DNA of 64,000 nt, from contig NZ_JOEZ01000007.1 of NCBI RefSeq assembly GCF_000721175.1, positions 310,001 to 374,000 of the forward strand, written 5' to 3'. Shown here piece after piece: positions 1-7,817 of the stretch. How positions within the stretch are numbered: position 1 is the first letter of the stretch; the number at the start of each line of letters is the position of its first letter. Under the pieces are notes generated by a model that was given only the letters and a program-made list of their open reading frames with translations, was not told the DNA's origin and did no database searches. The translations under genes were made by a program, and so were the position numbers. The DNA is from Streptomyces anulatus. Lineage in GTDB: Bacteria; Actinomycetota; Actinomycetes; Streptomycetales; Streptomycetaceae.

Positions 1-663
1 CTGCGCATCGGCTCCACCGCGAGCCGGGTCATCGGCGGCTGGCTGCGCCGGCTGCGGGTCGCCCTGCCCGGCACCGACATCTCCCTGCGGGTCGACGTCT
101 CCGCCCACGCGCTGCTGCGCTCGGTCGAGGCGGGCCGCCTGGACGTCGCCTTCGTGCACGAGGTGGAGGGCTGCCCGCTCGCACTGCCGGAGGGCCTGGA
201 CCGGCGCGTCCTCGTGGACCGGGAACCGCAGTTCATCTCGCTCTCCCGGGACCACCCGGCCGCCCGCCGCCGAGTGGTGGAACTCGGGGACCTGGCGGGC
301 GACCCGTGGATGGTCGACCCGACGGTGGACGGCGAGTGGGACGGGGTGCGCCGGGTGCTCGGCGCCGCCGGACTGAACCCGCCGGTCCTGCACGGCGACT
401 ACCTCACCGCCGCCACCCTCGTCGTGCTCGGCGAGGCCGTCGCCCCCTGCCAGCCGACGTCGGGCCCGCGCGATGACATGGTGATCCGCCCGCTGCTGGG
501 TGACCCGCTCGCGGTACGGCTGATCCTGGTGTCCCGGCCCGGCACGGACATCGAGGTGGTGTACGCGCAGTTGGAGGACGCCTACCGGGACGCGGCGCGA
601 CGGGCGAGCGGCTACCACGAGTGGCTGCTGCGCCACCGCTCCCCACTGGCCCGCACGCCCTGA
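1..663 (+). CDS. LysR-family transcriptional regulator, C-terminal part
   Basis: The frame is open from the first base and ends at TGA 661-663, so only the last 220 residues are present and the N-terminal winged-helix domain lies outside the window. The visible part has the form of a LysR effector-binding domain: it opens with LRIGSTASRVIGGWL, which is the usual start of the periplasmic-binding-like fold, followed by ISLRVDVSAHALLRSVEAGRLDVAFVH in two segments (the 'count of low-activity site then DVAF' pattern) and a second lobe with PLLGDPLAVRLILVSRP. LysR proteins bind DNA as tetramers and respond to small molecules. Neither the target nor the effector can be read from this sequence. The next gene lies 95 bp downstream on the same strand. 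Confidence 0.85.
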   Translation: MRIGSTASRVIGGWLRRLRVALPGTDISLRVDVSAHALLRSVEAGRLDVAFVHEVEGCPLALPEGLDRRVLVDREPQFISLSRDHPAARRRVVELGDLAGDPWMVDPTVDGEWDGVRRVLGAAGLNPPVLHGDYLTAATLVVLGEAVAPCQPTSGPRDDMVIRPLLGDPLAVRLILVSRPGTDIEVVYAQLEDAYRDAARRASGYHEWLLRHRSPLARTP

Positions 664-757
664 CCCCTTGGCCCTTCCGCCCGCGCCGGGAAGTTCCCCG
701 TTCTGCTGACAGCGTGCGGGCGTTCCCCCGCCCCCTTCCGGTGGGCAGGGTGATCCC

Positions 758-1789
758 ATGAGGCTTCTGATGCTGGGCGGTACGGAGTTCGTCGGACGGG
801 CGGTCACCGACGCGGGGCTGGAGCGGGGCTGGGACGTCACGGTGTTCCACCGCGGCCACCACGCACCCCCGCCCGGCGTGAGCGCGCTGACCGGGGACCG
901 GACCGCGGGCGCGGCCGGACTCGCGCCGCTGGCGGAGCGGCACCGGACCTGGGACCTGGTCGTCGACACCTGGAGTGGTGCGCCGTCCGCCGTCCGGGAC
1001 GCCGCCCGGCTGCTGTCCGGCCGCGCCGGGCACTTCACCTACGTGTCCAGCCGCTCGGTGTACGCCTACCCGGCCGCCGCCGGGCTCGACGAGGACGGCC
1101 CACTGGTGACCGGCGCCTCACCCGACGACGGCGGGGACGTGCCGTACGACCGGGCCAAGCGCGGCGGCGAGCTGGCCGCCCTCGACGCCTTCGGGGACCG
1201 GGCCCTGCTGGCGCGGGCCGGGCTGATCATCGGCCCCGGGGAGAACATCGGCCGGCTGCCCTGGTGGCTGTCCAGGATCGCCCGGGGCGGACCGGTGATC
1301 GCCCCAGGCCGGCCCGAAGCGGAGCTCCAGTACATCGACGCCCGGGACCTGGCGGAGTGGCTCCTGGACGCGGCGGCGGGCGGGCTGCACGGCGCGTACA
1401 ACACCGTCAGCCGCCCCGGCCACACGACCATGGGAGAGCTGCTGGCGGCCTGCGTGGCGGCCACCGGGGCCGACGCCGAGCTGCGCTGGACCGATCCGGA
1501 GGTCCTGCTGGCCGCCGGGGTCGAGCCCTGGAGCGACCTGCCGGTCTGGCTGCCGCCGGGCGAGCTGTACGACACGCTCCACCGGGGTGACCACACCAGG
1601 GCGTACGCGGCGGGGCTGCGCTGCCGCCCGGTCGGGGAGACCGTCGCGGACACCTGGGCCTGGCTGTGCGCCCGGGGCGGCTCGGCACCCCAGCGCCCCG
1701 ACCGGCCGCCCGTCGGCCTCGACCCCCGGCTGGAGGCGAAGCTGCTGGCTCTCGACCCGTCGCTTTCCGGTGCGTGTCGCACCGAATGA
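758..1789 (+). CDS. NAD-dependent epimerase/dehydratase family protein
   Basis: A 343-residue protein of the extended short-chain dehydrogenase family. The N-terminus has the Rossmann nucleotide-binding motif LMLGGTEFVG (GGTxFVG, residues about 4-13). A serine-rich strand FTYVSSRSVY (about 90-100) and the pair YDRAK, a Y-x-x-x-K catalytic motif, follow at about residue 128. These point to an NAD(P)-dependent oxidoreductase or epimerase acting on a sugar or isoprenoid-like substrate, but the substrate is unknown. The ATG is preceded by GGGCAGGGTGATCCC, which supplies a ribosome-binding site. The gene stands alone on the plus strand. The same family is common in actinomycetes as a single gene of undefined role. 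Confidence 0.85.
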   Translation: MRLLMLGGTEFVGRAVTDAGLERGWDVTVFHRGHHAPPPGVSALTGDRTAGAAGLAPLAERHRTWDLVVDTWSGAPSAVRDAARLLSGRAGHFTYVSSRSVYAYPAAAGLDEDGPLVTGASPDDGGDVPYDRAKRGGELAALDAFGDRALLARAGLIIGPGENIGRLPWWLSRIARGGPVIAPGRPEAELQYIDARDLAEWLLDAAAGGLHGAYNTVSRPGHTTMGELLAACVAATGADAELRWTDPEVLLAAGVEPWSDLPVWLPPGELYDTLHRGDHTRAYAAGLRCRPVGETVADTWAWLCARGGSAPQRPDRPPVGLDPRLEAKLLALDPSLSGACRTE

Positions 1790-1870
1790 ACCTCCTATAG
1801 GCCTACGCAACAGGACAAGGGCGGCGTGTCATGCGAACTGACTAAGTGTTAACCATGCATATTGCGCGGC

Positions 1871-2119
1871 ATGGAACAGAAGGCGCGCAGGCGCGGCAAC
1901 GCAGTCCGGGCGGCAGTGACAGTGGCCACGGCCGCGGCGATGGTGGGCGTGCTGGCCCCGGCCGCGGGTGCCGATCCGCTGCCGGGCGGCTCCCGGGGCG
2001 GCGAATAGGTCATCGGGTCCATCCCGGCAGCGCTGGTGGCCGCCGGCGGCACGGTCCTCCTGGCCACGCGCAGGGCTCGTCGCCGCACCTTCCAGCAGAC
2101 CCGGAGCAACGCCCGCTAG
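1871..2119 (+). pseudogene. Small two-TM secreted/membrane protein gene with in-frame TAG
   Basis: ATG 1871 opens a frame encoding a typical secretion signal (MEQKARRRGNAVRAAVTVA, then TAAAMVGVLAPAAGADP). It stops at TAG 2006-2008 after 45 residues. The same frame continues without interruption for 36 more codons that encode a hydrophobic segment (VIGSIPAALVAAGGTVLLA) and an Arg-rich tail, ending at TAG 2117-2119. Read through, the product would be an 82-residue protein with a signal peptide, a short Pro/Gly linker (LPGGSRGGE) and a C-terminal membrane anchor with positive tail. The simplest reading is a nonsense-mutated gene. Readthrough, a sequencing error, or a short functional secreted peptide are the alternatives. 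No clear ribosome-binding site precedes the ATG. Confidence 0.55.
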
Positions 2120-2122
2120 CGT
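2117..2122 (+). promoter_or_regulatory. -10 element of a leaderless transcript (DUF952 gene)
   Basis: TAGCGT lies exactly 6 nt before the ATG at 2129 and there is no ribosome-binding site between them. A TANNNT hexamer at this spacing is the usual sign of a leaderless mRNA in actinobacteria. The TAG of the hexamer is also the final stop of the broken gene at 1871-2119. Confidence 0.55.
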
Positions 2123-2128
2123 GGTTCG

Positions 2129-2479
2129 ATGAACGAACCGCCGACCGAACCGCTGCTCCACCTCGCCGAAGCACCTCTGTGGGAGGCGGCCCGCGGGACA
2201 GGGACGTACGAGATGTCCACCCGCGGCCGCACCCTCCAGGAGGAGGGCTTCATCCACCTCTCGCTGCCCCACCAGCTCCCTGGTGTGGCCCGGATGCTGT
2301 ACGGGGACGGCGACCGGGACCTCGTGGTCCTGGTCGTCGACCCCGCCCGGCTCGTCGACCCCGTCCGGTACGAGGCGATGGAGCCGGGCGGCGAGGAGTT
2401 CCCGCACCTCTACGGACCGCTCCCGGTGGGCGCGGTCGTGGAGGTGCGGCCCTGGCGCGGAGAACCCCTGGCACGGTGA
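2129..2479 (+). CDS. DUF952 domain-containing protein
   Basis: A 116-residue single-domain protein that matches the DUF952 pattern: it begins with LLHLAEAPLWEAARGTGTYE, has the family's EEGFIHLSLPHQLPGVA segment in the middle, and the strand DLVVLVVDPARL followed by a buried E-x-x-x-x-x-x-FPHLYGPL. DUF952 proteins are small globular proteins of unknown biochemical role, often annotated as glutathione-S-transferase-like without firm support. The gene appears to be transcribed from a leaderless promoter that ends in the preceding broken gene. The next gene starts 24 bp after its stop on the same strand, so the two are probably co-transcribed. Confidence 0.85.
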   Translation: MNEPPTEPLLHLAEAPLWEAARGTGTYEMSTRGRTLQEEGFIHLSLPHQLPGVARMLYGDGDRDLVVLVVDPARLVDPVRYEAMEPGGEEFPHLYGPLPVGAVVEVRPWRGEPLAR

Positions 2480-2502
2480 ACTACGAGAGGAAGAGGAACC
2501 CA

Positions 2503-3384
2503 GTGATCGGCCCCCTCACCGCGGTGACCGGAGCGACCGGAGCGGTCGGCGGCCGGGTCGCCCGGCGGCTCGCCCGGACCGGCGTACCCGTACGGCTCCT
2601 CGGCCGCGACCCCGACCGGCTGCCCGACCTGCCCGGCGCCGACCACGCGCCCGCCGCCCGCTACGGCGACGGGGAGGCCATGCGCCGGGCCCTCGACGGG
2701 GCCCACACCCTGTTCCTGGTCTCCGCCCACGAGAGCCCCTACCGGGTCCGCGAGCACACCACGGCGATCGACGCCGCCGTGGCGGTGGGCGTGGAGCGGA
2801 TCGTGTACGTGTCCTTCCAAGGGGCCGCCCCCGACGCCACGTTCACCTTCGCCCGCGACCACTGGGACACCGAGGCCCACATCCGTACCGCCGAGGTGCG
2901 CCACACCTTCCTGCGCGACAACTGGTACCTGGCGGGGCTGCCCGCGATGGCCGGCACCGACGGCCTGCTGCGCGGGCCGGGCGGCGACGGACGGGTGGCG
3001 GCCGTCGCCCACGACGACATCGCCGACGCGGCGGCGGCCGTGCTGCTGGACGAGGGAACGGACCACGACGACCGGGTCTACGACCTCACCGGACCCGAGG
3101 CGTTCACCCTCGCCGAGGCGGCCGAGGAGCTGAGCCGGGTCACCGGACGCCCCGTGGCCTACGTCCCCGAGACCTGCGAGGAGGCCTACGCGTCCCGGGC
3201 CGGCTACGGGGCCGAGGACTGGGAGGTGGCCGGCTGGGTCACCTCGTACGAGGCGATCGCGAACGGGGAACTGGCCGCCGTCTCCGACGCGGTGCCCACG
3301 CTCACCGGCCACCCGGCGAAGAGCTTCGCCCAGTTCCTGGTGGAGAACCCGGACAGCTACCGGCACCTGCTGCCCGGCGGCTGA
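2503..3384 (+). CDS. NAD(P)H-binding NmrA-like oxidoreductase
   Basis: A 293-residue protein of the atypical SDR (NmrA/azoreductase-like) family. Residues about 7-18 are the dinucleotide-binding motif VTGATGAVGGRV, followed by RLLGRDPDRL, which usually sets NADP preference through the arginines. The central part has LFLVSAHESPYRVREH and VERIVYVSFQGA, and the C-terminal half has YDLTGPEAFTLAEAAEELS, a segment found in NAD(P)H-binding domain proteins that act on quinones or sense redox state. I chose the GTG at 2503 because GAGAGGAAGAGGA lies just upstream; the open frame extends further 5' but only through the preceding genes. It lies 24 bp after the DUF952 gene. Confidence 0.85.
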   Translation: MIGPLTAVTGATGAVGGRVARRLARTGVPVRLLGRDPDRLPDLPGADHAPAARYGDGEAMRRALDGAHTLFLVSAHESPYRVREHTTAIDAAVAVGVERIVYVSFQGAAPDATFTFARDHWDTEAHIRTAEVRHTFLRDNWYLAGLPAMAGTDGLLRGPGGDGRVAAVAHDDIADAAAAVLLDEGTDHDDRVYDLTGPEAFTLAEAAEELSRVTGRPVAYVPETCEEAYASRAGYGAEDWEVAGWVTSYEAIANGELAAVSDAVPTLTGHPAKSFAQFLVENPDSYRHLLPGG

Positions 3385-3399
3385 CCGGGAGGCCTCGCC

Positions 3400-4584
3400 T
3401 CACCGCCACGGGATGTGACGCCACGGGCTGCCCTCGCTCTCCGCCAGCAGACGGTGGGCGAGGACGTTCTTCTCGTAGAACGGCCCGTACTCCTCCTCGT
3501 CGAACCGCAGTACCCGCCCCAGCGAGTAGCCCGCCGAGAACTCCTCCCAGGAGCGGTGGGCCGACTTGCTCAGCGCCCCGGCGTAGACGATCGCCTGCTC
3601 AGCGTCGGCGGGGGCGCAGTAGCGCGCCGCCAGCCCCCAGCGCGCCAGGTTCACCGCCCGCCCGTAGTCGTAGGCGACCGTCGTGTGCACCCGGCCGTCC
3701 GGCGGCAGCAGCCCGTCCGCGCGGAACCGGGCCTCGTAGCGCATGATCCGGCGCACGAGCTCCTCGATGCCCTTGACCGTGCCGGAGTCCGCCCCCAGGT
3801 CCTGGGCGTGGCCCGCCGCGGTCTCGCGCCACAGATCGGCCGAGGGCAACTCGCCCAGCGCGGACGCCAGCTGGTCGCGGGTGCGCAGCACGAAGTCCGG
3901 CTCCGGCGGGCTGTTGCGGGCGTCCAGCAGGGCGTCCACCTGCTTGCGCCACTCGGCATGGCCGGTGATGCCCCAGGACTCGCGCAGCAGATCCCGCTCG
4001 GTGGTGTACTCGCGGTAGACCGTGCCGACCTCGTTCCACGGCACCGCGTTCCCGATCGCCAGGTGTGCCCCGCAGGCGAGCCCGTACGCCAACGGCCCGT
4101 GCAGCGCTCCGTGGCGCAGTGCGAGCAGCCGGTTCTCGGGGAGACGGTCGTTCTCCGCGTACGCGCGCTGCCACAGCGCCAGGTCCGTCGGGCCCGTGGG
4201 CAGCAGCAGCTGGCCGGGCGTCCCGACGTTCACCCCGAGGAGCACGCGCGGGTCGGACCAGCCGAACTCGGCGGCCCACCGCAGCGAGACCCCGTGGAAG
4301 ACCCAGTCCGGATGCCACGCGGGCAGCATGCCCCGGGTGAGCACCGGCCGGCAGACGAAGCCGGCCGGGTCGTGGTGCGCGCGCCAGGTGATGGTGTCCG
4401 GCTTAGCGTCCACCTCGGCGCGCGGTGCCGGGATGTACAGCTCGGCCCCGGCCAGCGCCGCCAGTTGGGCCCGTACGTCGCCGCGCAGCGCCGCCTCGTG
4501 GAGGAGCTGCTCGGTCTCGGACGGCGGGACCCAGGGGGCGGGGGTCCAGGGGGCCGGGGGCGCGGGGGGAAGGTTCGGGTTCAT
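3400..4584 (-). CDS. DUF1266 domain-containing protein (second of a tandem pair)
   Basis: A 394-residue protein. The N-terminal third is Pro-rich and then has an SseB-like start (AALAGAELYIPAPRAE) with a GMLPAWHPDWVFH segment. The C-terminal half matches DUF1266: YDYGRAVNLARWGLAARYC, then a helical stretch ending in RSWEEFSAGYSLGRVL, the SW-x-x-x-x-x-Y-x-x-GR signature. DUF1266 has no established reaction. The ATG at 4584 overlaps the TGA of the upstream paralogue by 4 bp (ATGA), so translation is probably coupled. The two paralogues share this architecture along their length, which indicates a tandem duplication. No signal peptide or membrane segment is visible. Confidence 0.8.
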   Translation of the reverse strand: MNPNLPPAPPAPWTPAPWVPPSETEQLLHEAALRGDVRAQLAALAGAELYIPAPRAEVDAKPDTITWRAHHDPAGFVCRPVLTRGMLPAWHPDWVFHGVSLRWAAEFGWSDPRVLLGVNVGTPGQLLLPTGPTDLALWQRAYAENDRLPENRLLALRHGALHGPLAYGLACGAHLAIGNAVPWNEVGTVYREYTTERDLLRESWGITGHAEWRKQVDALLDARNSPPEPDFVLRTRDQLASALGELPSADLWRETAAGHAQDLGADSGTVKGIEELVRRIMRYEARFRADGLLPPDGRVHTTVAYDYGRAVNLARWGLAARYCAPADAEQAIVYAGALSKSAHRSWEEFSAGYSLGRVLRFDEEEYGPFYEKNVLAHRLLAESEGSPWRHIPWR

Positions 4585-5759
4585 GACCAGGGGATGTTCC
4601 GGTAAGGGCTGGTGGGGTCCTGGGTCAGCACGCGGTGCTCGGCGAGCGACTGCCGGTACGTGGGCTCCGCCGCCTCCGGGCCGTCGTCCTCGGCCCGGTG
4701 GACCACCCTGGCCATGAGGTAGCCGAGGGAGAAGTCCGCCCACGAGGAGTAGGCCGCCCTGGCGAGTTCGCCGACCCGCAGGACGTCCTGCTCGGCCTCG
4801 TGCGGATCGCCGTACCGGGCGCCGAGCGCGAGCCGTACGACGTTGACCGCCCGGCCGAGGTCGAAGGCGGCCAGGGTGTCGACGCGACCGTCCGGGGCGA
4901 GCACGCCGTCGGCCCGGAACTTCTCCTCGAACAGGGCGACGTACCGCAGCGCCCGGTCCGCCACCGCGCGGTCGTCGGCGTCGCGCGCGGCGAAGGCACG
5001 GGTCACCGCCTCCGACCACTCCTCGCGCGTCGGCGTGCGTCCCAGCCGGTTCGCCAGGGTGTGCCGGGTGCGCAGGACGGCTTCCTGGACGCGCCCGACC
5101 AGCTGGTTCTTCATCAGTGACGCGAGGCGGTCGCGGTACTCGGCGCGGTGCGGGATGCCCCACGGGCTGCGCAGCCGGGCCCGGTCGGTCGCGTAGTTCT
5201 CGTAGACGGCACCGAGCCGGTTCCAGATCAGGCCGTTGGTGACGGCCAGATGGGCGCCGAGCGCCAGCCCGTGGGCGAGCGGCCCGTGCAGCGGCCCGCC
5301 GGTGTCGGTGAGCAGGACACTCCGCTGGGCCCCGCCGGAGTGCTCGTCGGCCTTCAGCCACGCCTTCAGGTGCTTGGGCCGGGCTTCGACCATCGCCGCG
5401 AACGGGGTGCCGTGGTTCACCGCGAGCCGGCGCACGTCGTACGGCCAGGTCCGGGCCAGCTCGCCGAGGCTCACCTCGCGGAACACCCACTCCGGGTGCC
5501 AGGGCGGCAGCACCCCCTGGGTCAGGACCGGGACGCAGGCCCGCCGGGTGGCCTCGTCGCGGATCGTGGGCAGCGGGGCCGTCCAGCCCGGGATGTCCGC
5601 GTGCAGCCGGGCGACGAGCACGTACAGCCGGGTCCGCGCGAGCACCTCCACCACCGCGTCGACGCTGCCGCCGGCGACCGCCGCGGACAGCGCGCGCTCG
5701 ATCTCGGTGGGCGCCACCGCTCCGCCGCTCTCTGTTCCTGCCCCGTTCCCCGTCGTCAC
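4581..5759 (-). CDS. DUF1266 domain-containing protein (first of a tandem pair)
   Basis: A 392-residue paralogue of the following gene with the same layout: an SseB-like N-terminal region (ARTRLYVLVARLHAD), a GVLPPWHPEWVF segment, and a C-terminal DUF1266 region with FDLGRAVNVVRLALGARYGD and SSWADFSLGYLMARVV. I chose GTG 5759 because AGGATCGGCTCC lies directly upstream. It begins 43 bp after the response regulator stop on the same strand, so it may be the fifth gene of the operon that starts with the hydrolase at 9973. The presence of two copies next to a two-component system suggests a paired function. None is known for the family. Confidence 0.8.
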   Translation of the reverse strand: MTTGNGAGTESGGAVAPTEIERALSAAVAGGSVDAVVEVLARTRLYVLVARLHADIPGWTAPLPTIRDEATRRACVPVLTQGVLPPWHPEWVFREVSLGELARTWPYDVRRLAVNHGTPFAAMVEARPKHLKAWLKADEHSGGAQRSVLLTDTGGPLHGPLAHGLALGAHLAVTNGLIWNRLGAVYENYATDRARLRSPWGIPHRAEYRDRLASLMKNQLVGRVQEAVLRTRHTLANRLGRTPTREEWSEAVTRAFAARDADDRAVADRALRYVALFEEKFRADGVLAPDGRVDTLAAFDLGRAVNVVRLALGARYGDPHEAEQDVLRVGELARAAYSSWADFSLGYLMARVVHRAEDDGPEAAEPTYRQSLAEHRVLTQDPTSPYRNIPWS

Positions 5760-5802
5760 GGAGCCGATCCTACGAAACGCGCCGGGCGCCGGGCCCGGGC
5801 GG

Positions 5803-6477
5803 TCAGATCCCGCCCGGGCGCACCAGCCCCGACTCGTACGCGAACACCGCCGCCTGGGTCCGGTCGCGGACCCCCAACTTGACCAGGATCCGGCCCACAT
5901 GGGTCTTCACCGTCTGCTCCGCCACGATGAGCTGCCGGGAGATCTCCGCGTTCGACAGGCCGCCCGCGATCAGCGTCAGCACCTCCGTCTCGCGCTCCGT
6001 CAGTTCCCCGATCCGCTCCTTGAGCGGCGGGCGCGGGGCCCCGGCCGTCCGGGAGAACTCCACGATCAGCCGCTTGGTGATGTTCGGCGAGAGCAGCGCG
6101 TCGCCCGCCGCCACCACCCGCACCGCATGGGCGAGTTCATCGGCGGAGGCGTCCTTCAGCAGGAAGCCGGACGCCCCCGCGCGCAGCGCCTCGTAGACGT
6201 ACTCGTCGAGGTCGAAAGTGGTCAGGACGAGCACCTTCACCGTCGAGCCCTCGGGGGAGGTGATCCGCCGGGTCGCCTCGATGCCGCCCAGCTCCGGCAT
6301 CCGGATGTCCATCAGCACGACGTCCGGGGCGAGTTCGTCGACCTTGGCGACGGCGTCGAGCCCGTTGACGGCCTGCCCGACGACCTCGATGTCCGGCTCG
6401 GCGTTCAGCAGGACCGTGAAGCCCTGGCGGACCATCATCTGGTCGTCGGCGATCACGGCGCGGATGGGCGGTGTCAT
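5803..6477 (-). CDS. NarL/FixJ-type response regulator
   Basis: A 224-residue regulator with a receiver domain (residues 1-120) and a LuxR-type helix-turn-helix domain (about 155-215). The receiver shows the acidic pair in VIADDQ, the phospho-acceptor Asp in DVVLMDIRMPE, the conserved Thr in LVLTTFD and the Lys in FLLKDAS. The output domain has LTERETEVLTLIAGGLSN and VKTHVGRILVKLGVRDR. It overlaps the sensor kinase gene by 4 bp (ATGA), so the two form a coupled two-component system. Its target genes are unknown; the genes of its own operon are the obvious candidates. Confidence 0.95.
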   Translation of the reverse strand: MTPPIRAVIADDQMMVRQGFTVLLNAEPDIEVVGQAVNGLDAVAKVDELAPDVVLMDIRMPELGGIEATRRITSPEGSTVKVLVLTTFDLDEYVYEALRAGASGFLLKDASADELAHAVRVVAAGDALLSPNITKRLIVEFSRTAGAPRPPLKERIGELTERETEVLTLIAGGLSNAEISRQLIVAEQTVKTHVGRILVKLGVRDRTQAAVFAYESGLVRPGGI

Positions 6478-7817
6478 GGAAGGTCCTCGGTGGTTCCGGT
6501 GGCGGGCAGGATGGCGGTGACTTCCCAGCCGCCGTCGGGAGTAGGCCCGGTGGCGAGCTCGCCGCCGAGCATCGCGGTGCGCTCGCGCATCCCGAGCAGA
6601 CCGTGACGCGCCCCGGGGGAGGGGGCGGCCGGGCGGTCCGGCGGGGTGTTGACGACCCGGACGGTCACCCCGGCGGACCGGTGACCGATCGCCACCTCGG
6701 CGCTCGCACCGGGCGCGTGGCGCATCACGTTGCTCAGCGCCTCCTGCGCGATGCGGTACGCGGACAGCTCGACGCCCGGCGACAGGGGGCGGGGTTCGCC
6801 GGTGGTGGAGACGGTGACGGCGAGACCGGCCGAGCGCACGGTGGCGACCAGCTCGCCCAGCCGGTCGAGGCCGGGCTGCGGGGCGTGACGCGTGCTCTGC
6901 GCCGGCGCGTCCTCCGACCGCAGGACGCCCAGCACCTGGCGCAGTTCGGCGAGGGCTTCGAGGGCGTTCTCGCGGATGCCGGTCAGGTTCTCCCGCAGCT
7001 CCTCGGTGGGGTGCTCCACCAGGTGCGGGGCGACCTGTGCCTGGATGGAGATCACCGACATGTGATGGGCGACCACGTCGTGCAGCTCCCGGGCGATCCG
7101 GTTGCGCTCCTCCAGCAGGGTGCGCCGGGCCCGCTCCTCGACGGTCAGCTCGGCCTGGACGACGAGGTCCTTACGGGCCAGGCGCAGGCTGCGCAGTGCC
7201 GCGCCGAGGACCAGGGCGACGACGAACACCGGTGCGGAGCGGTCGAGGTCCATGTTGTGCCGCTGGGTGGTGTGCAGGGTGAGCGCCACCCCCGCCAGCA
7301 GGGTGAGGGCCAGCGCTCCCGTCGCGCGGCGCAGCGGGACGCGCAGCGCCAGCAAGAACAGCGCCCCGCCCTGGAACACCATCCCCATGACGCTCCAGGG
7401 GAACAGCCGGTCCGGGCTCATCACGGACTCGGTGACCAGGACGGTGGTCACCGACAGCGCCGTCGCCGCCCACCAGGCCCCCACCGGCCGGATCATCCCG
7501 GCCACCAGCGCCGCGGACTGCGCCAGGGCGGCCAGCACCGCCCACCCGCTGATCCCGCTGGCCGGGTCCACGGTCAGTTCGTTGGTGCGCGGCACGGCGA
7601 AGCAGGCGGCCGCGATGATCAGCAGCACCAGCAACGACGGCCGCCACACCGGCGCGTCCGGCTCGCCCATGCGGGGCACCCGGTCGGCGGGCGCCGCCCA
7701 CAGCTCCTCGTACAGGGCACGCGGCGCACGGCGCACCGCCGCCCGCAGGCGCACCGCCCTCGATGACGTCACCGCCCCCACCGCCCCCTCGGCTCCACTC
7801 GCCCTCAGACTAGGCAC
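6474..7817 (-). CDS. HisKA_3-type sensor histidine kinase
   Basis: A 447-residue kinase of the NarL-partner class. After a basic N-terminal tail there are five to six hydrophobic segments between residues about 55 and 205, with little extracytoplasmic sequence, which suggests sensing in or at the membrane. The dimerisation/phospho-acceptor helix is LLEERNRIARELHDVVAHHM, with the phosphorylated His in the LHD motif at about residue 248. The ATPase domain has the N box AQEALSNVMRHA and the G box HGLLGMRERTAMLGG. The GTG start at 7817 overlaps the stop of the acyltransferase by 8 bp, and the stop overlaps the regulator start by 4 bp, so the kinase is translated within the same coupled unit. Confidence 0.93.
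   Translation of the reverse strand: MPSLRASGAEGAVGAVTSSRAVRLRAAVRRAPRALYEELWAAPADRVPRMGEPDAPVWRPSLLVLLIIAAACFAVPRTNELTVDPASGISGWAVLAALAQSAALVAGMIRPVGAWWAATALSVTTVLVTESVMSPDRLFPWSVMGMVFQGGALFLLALRVPLRRATGALALTLLAGVALTLHTTQRHNMDLDRSAPVFVVALVLGAALRSLRLARKDLVVQAELTVEERARRTLLEERNRIARELHDVVAHHMSVISIQAQVAPHLVEHPTEELRENLTGIRENALEALAELRQVLGVLRSEDAPAQSTRHAPQPGLDRLGELVATVRSAGLAVTVSTTGEPRPLSPGVELSAYRIAQEALSNVMRHAPGASAEVAIGHRSAGVTVRVVNTPPDRPAAPSPGARHGLLGMRERTAMLGGELATGPTPDGGWEVTAILPATGTTEDLP

Noticed and set aside
1974..2080. Sortase-anchored surface protein reading of LPGGS plus membrane helix
   Set aside because: The motif is not LPxTG or LAxTG and the frame is interrupted by TAG, so there is no support for sortase processing.
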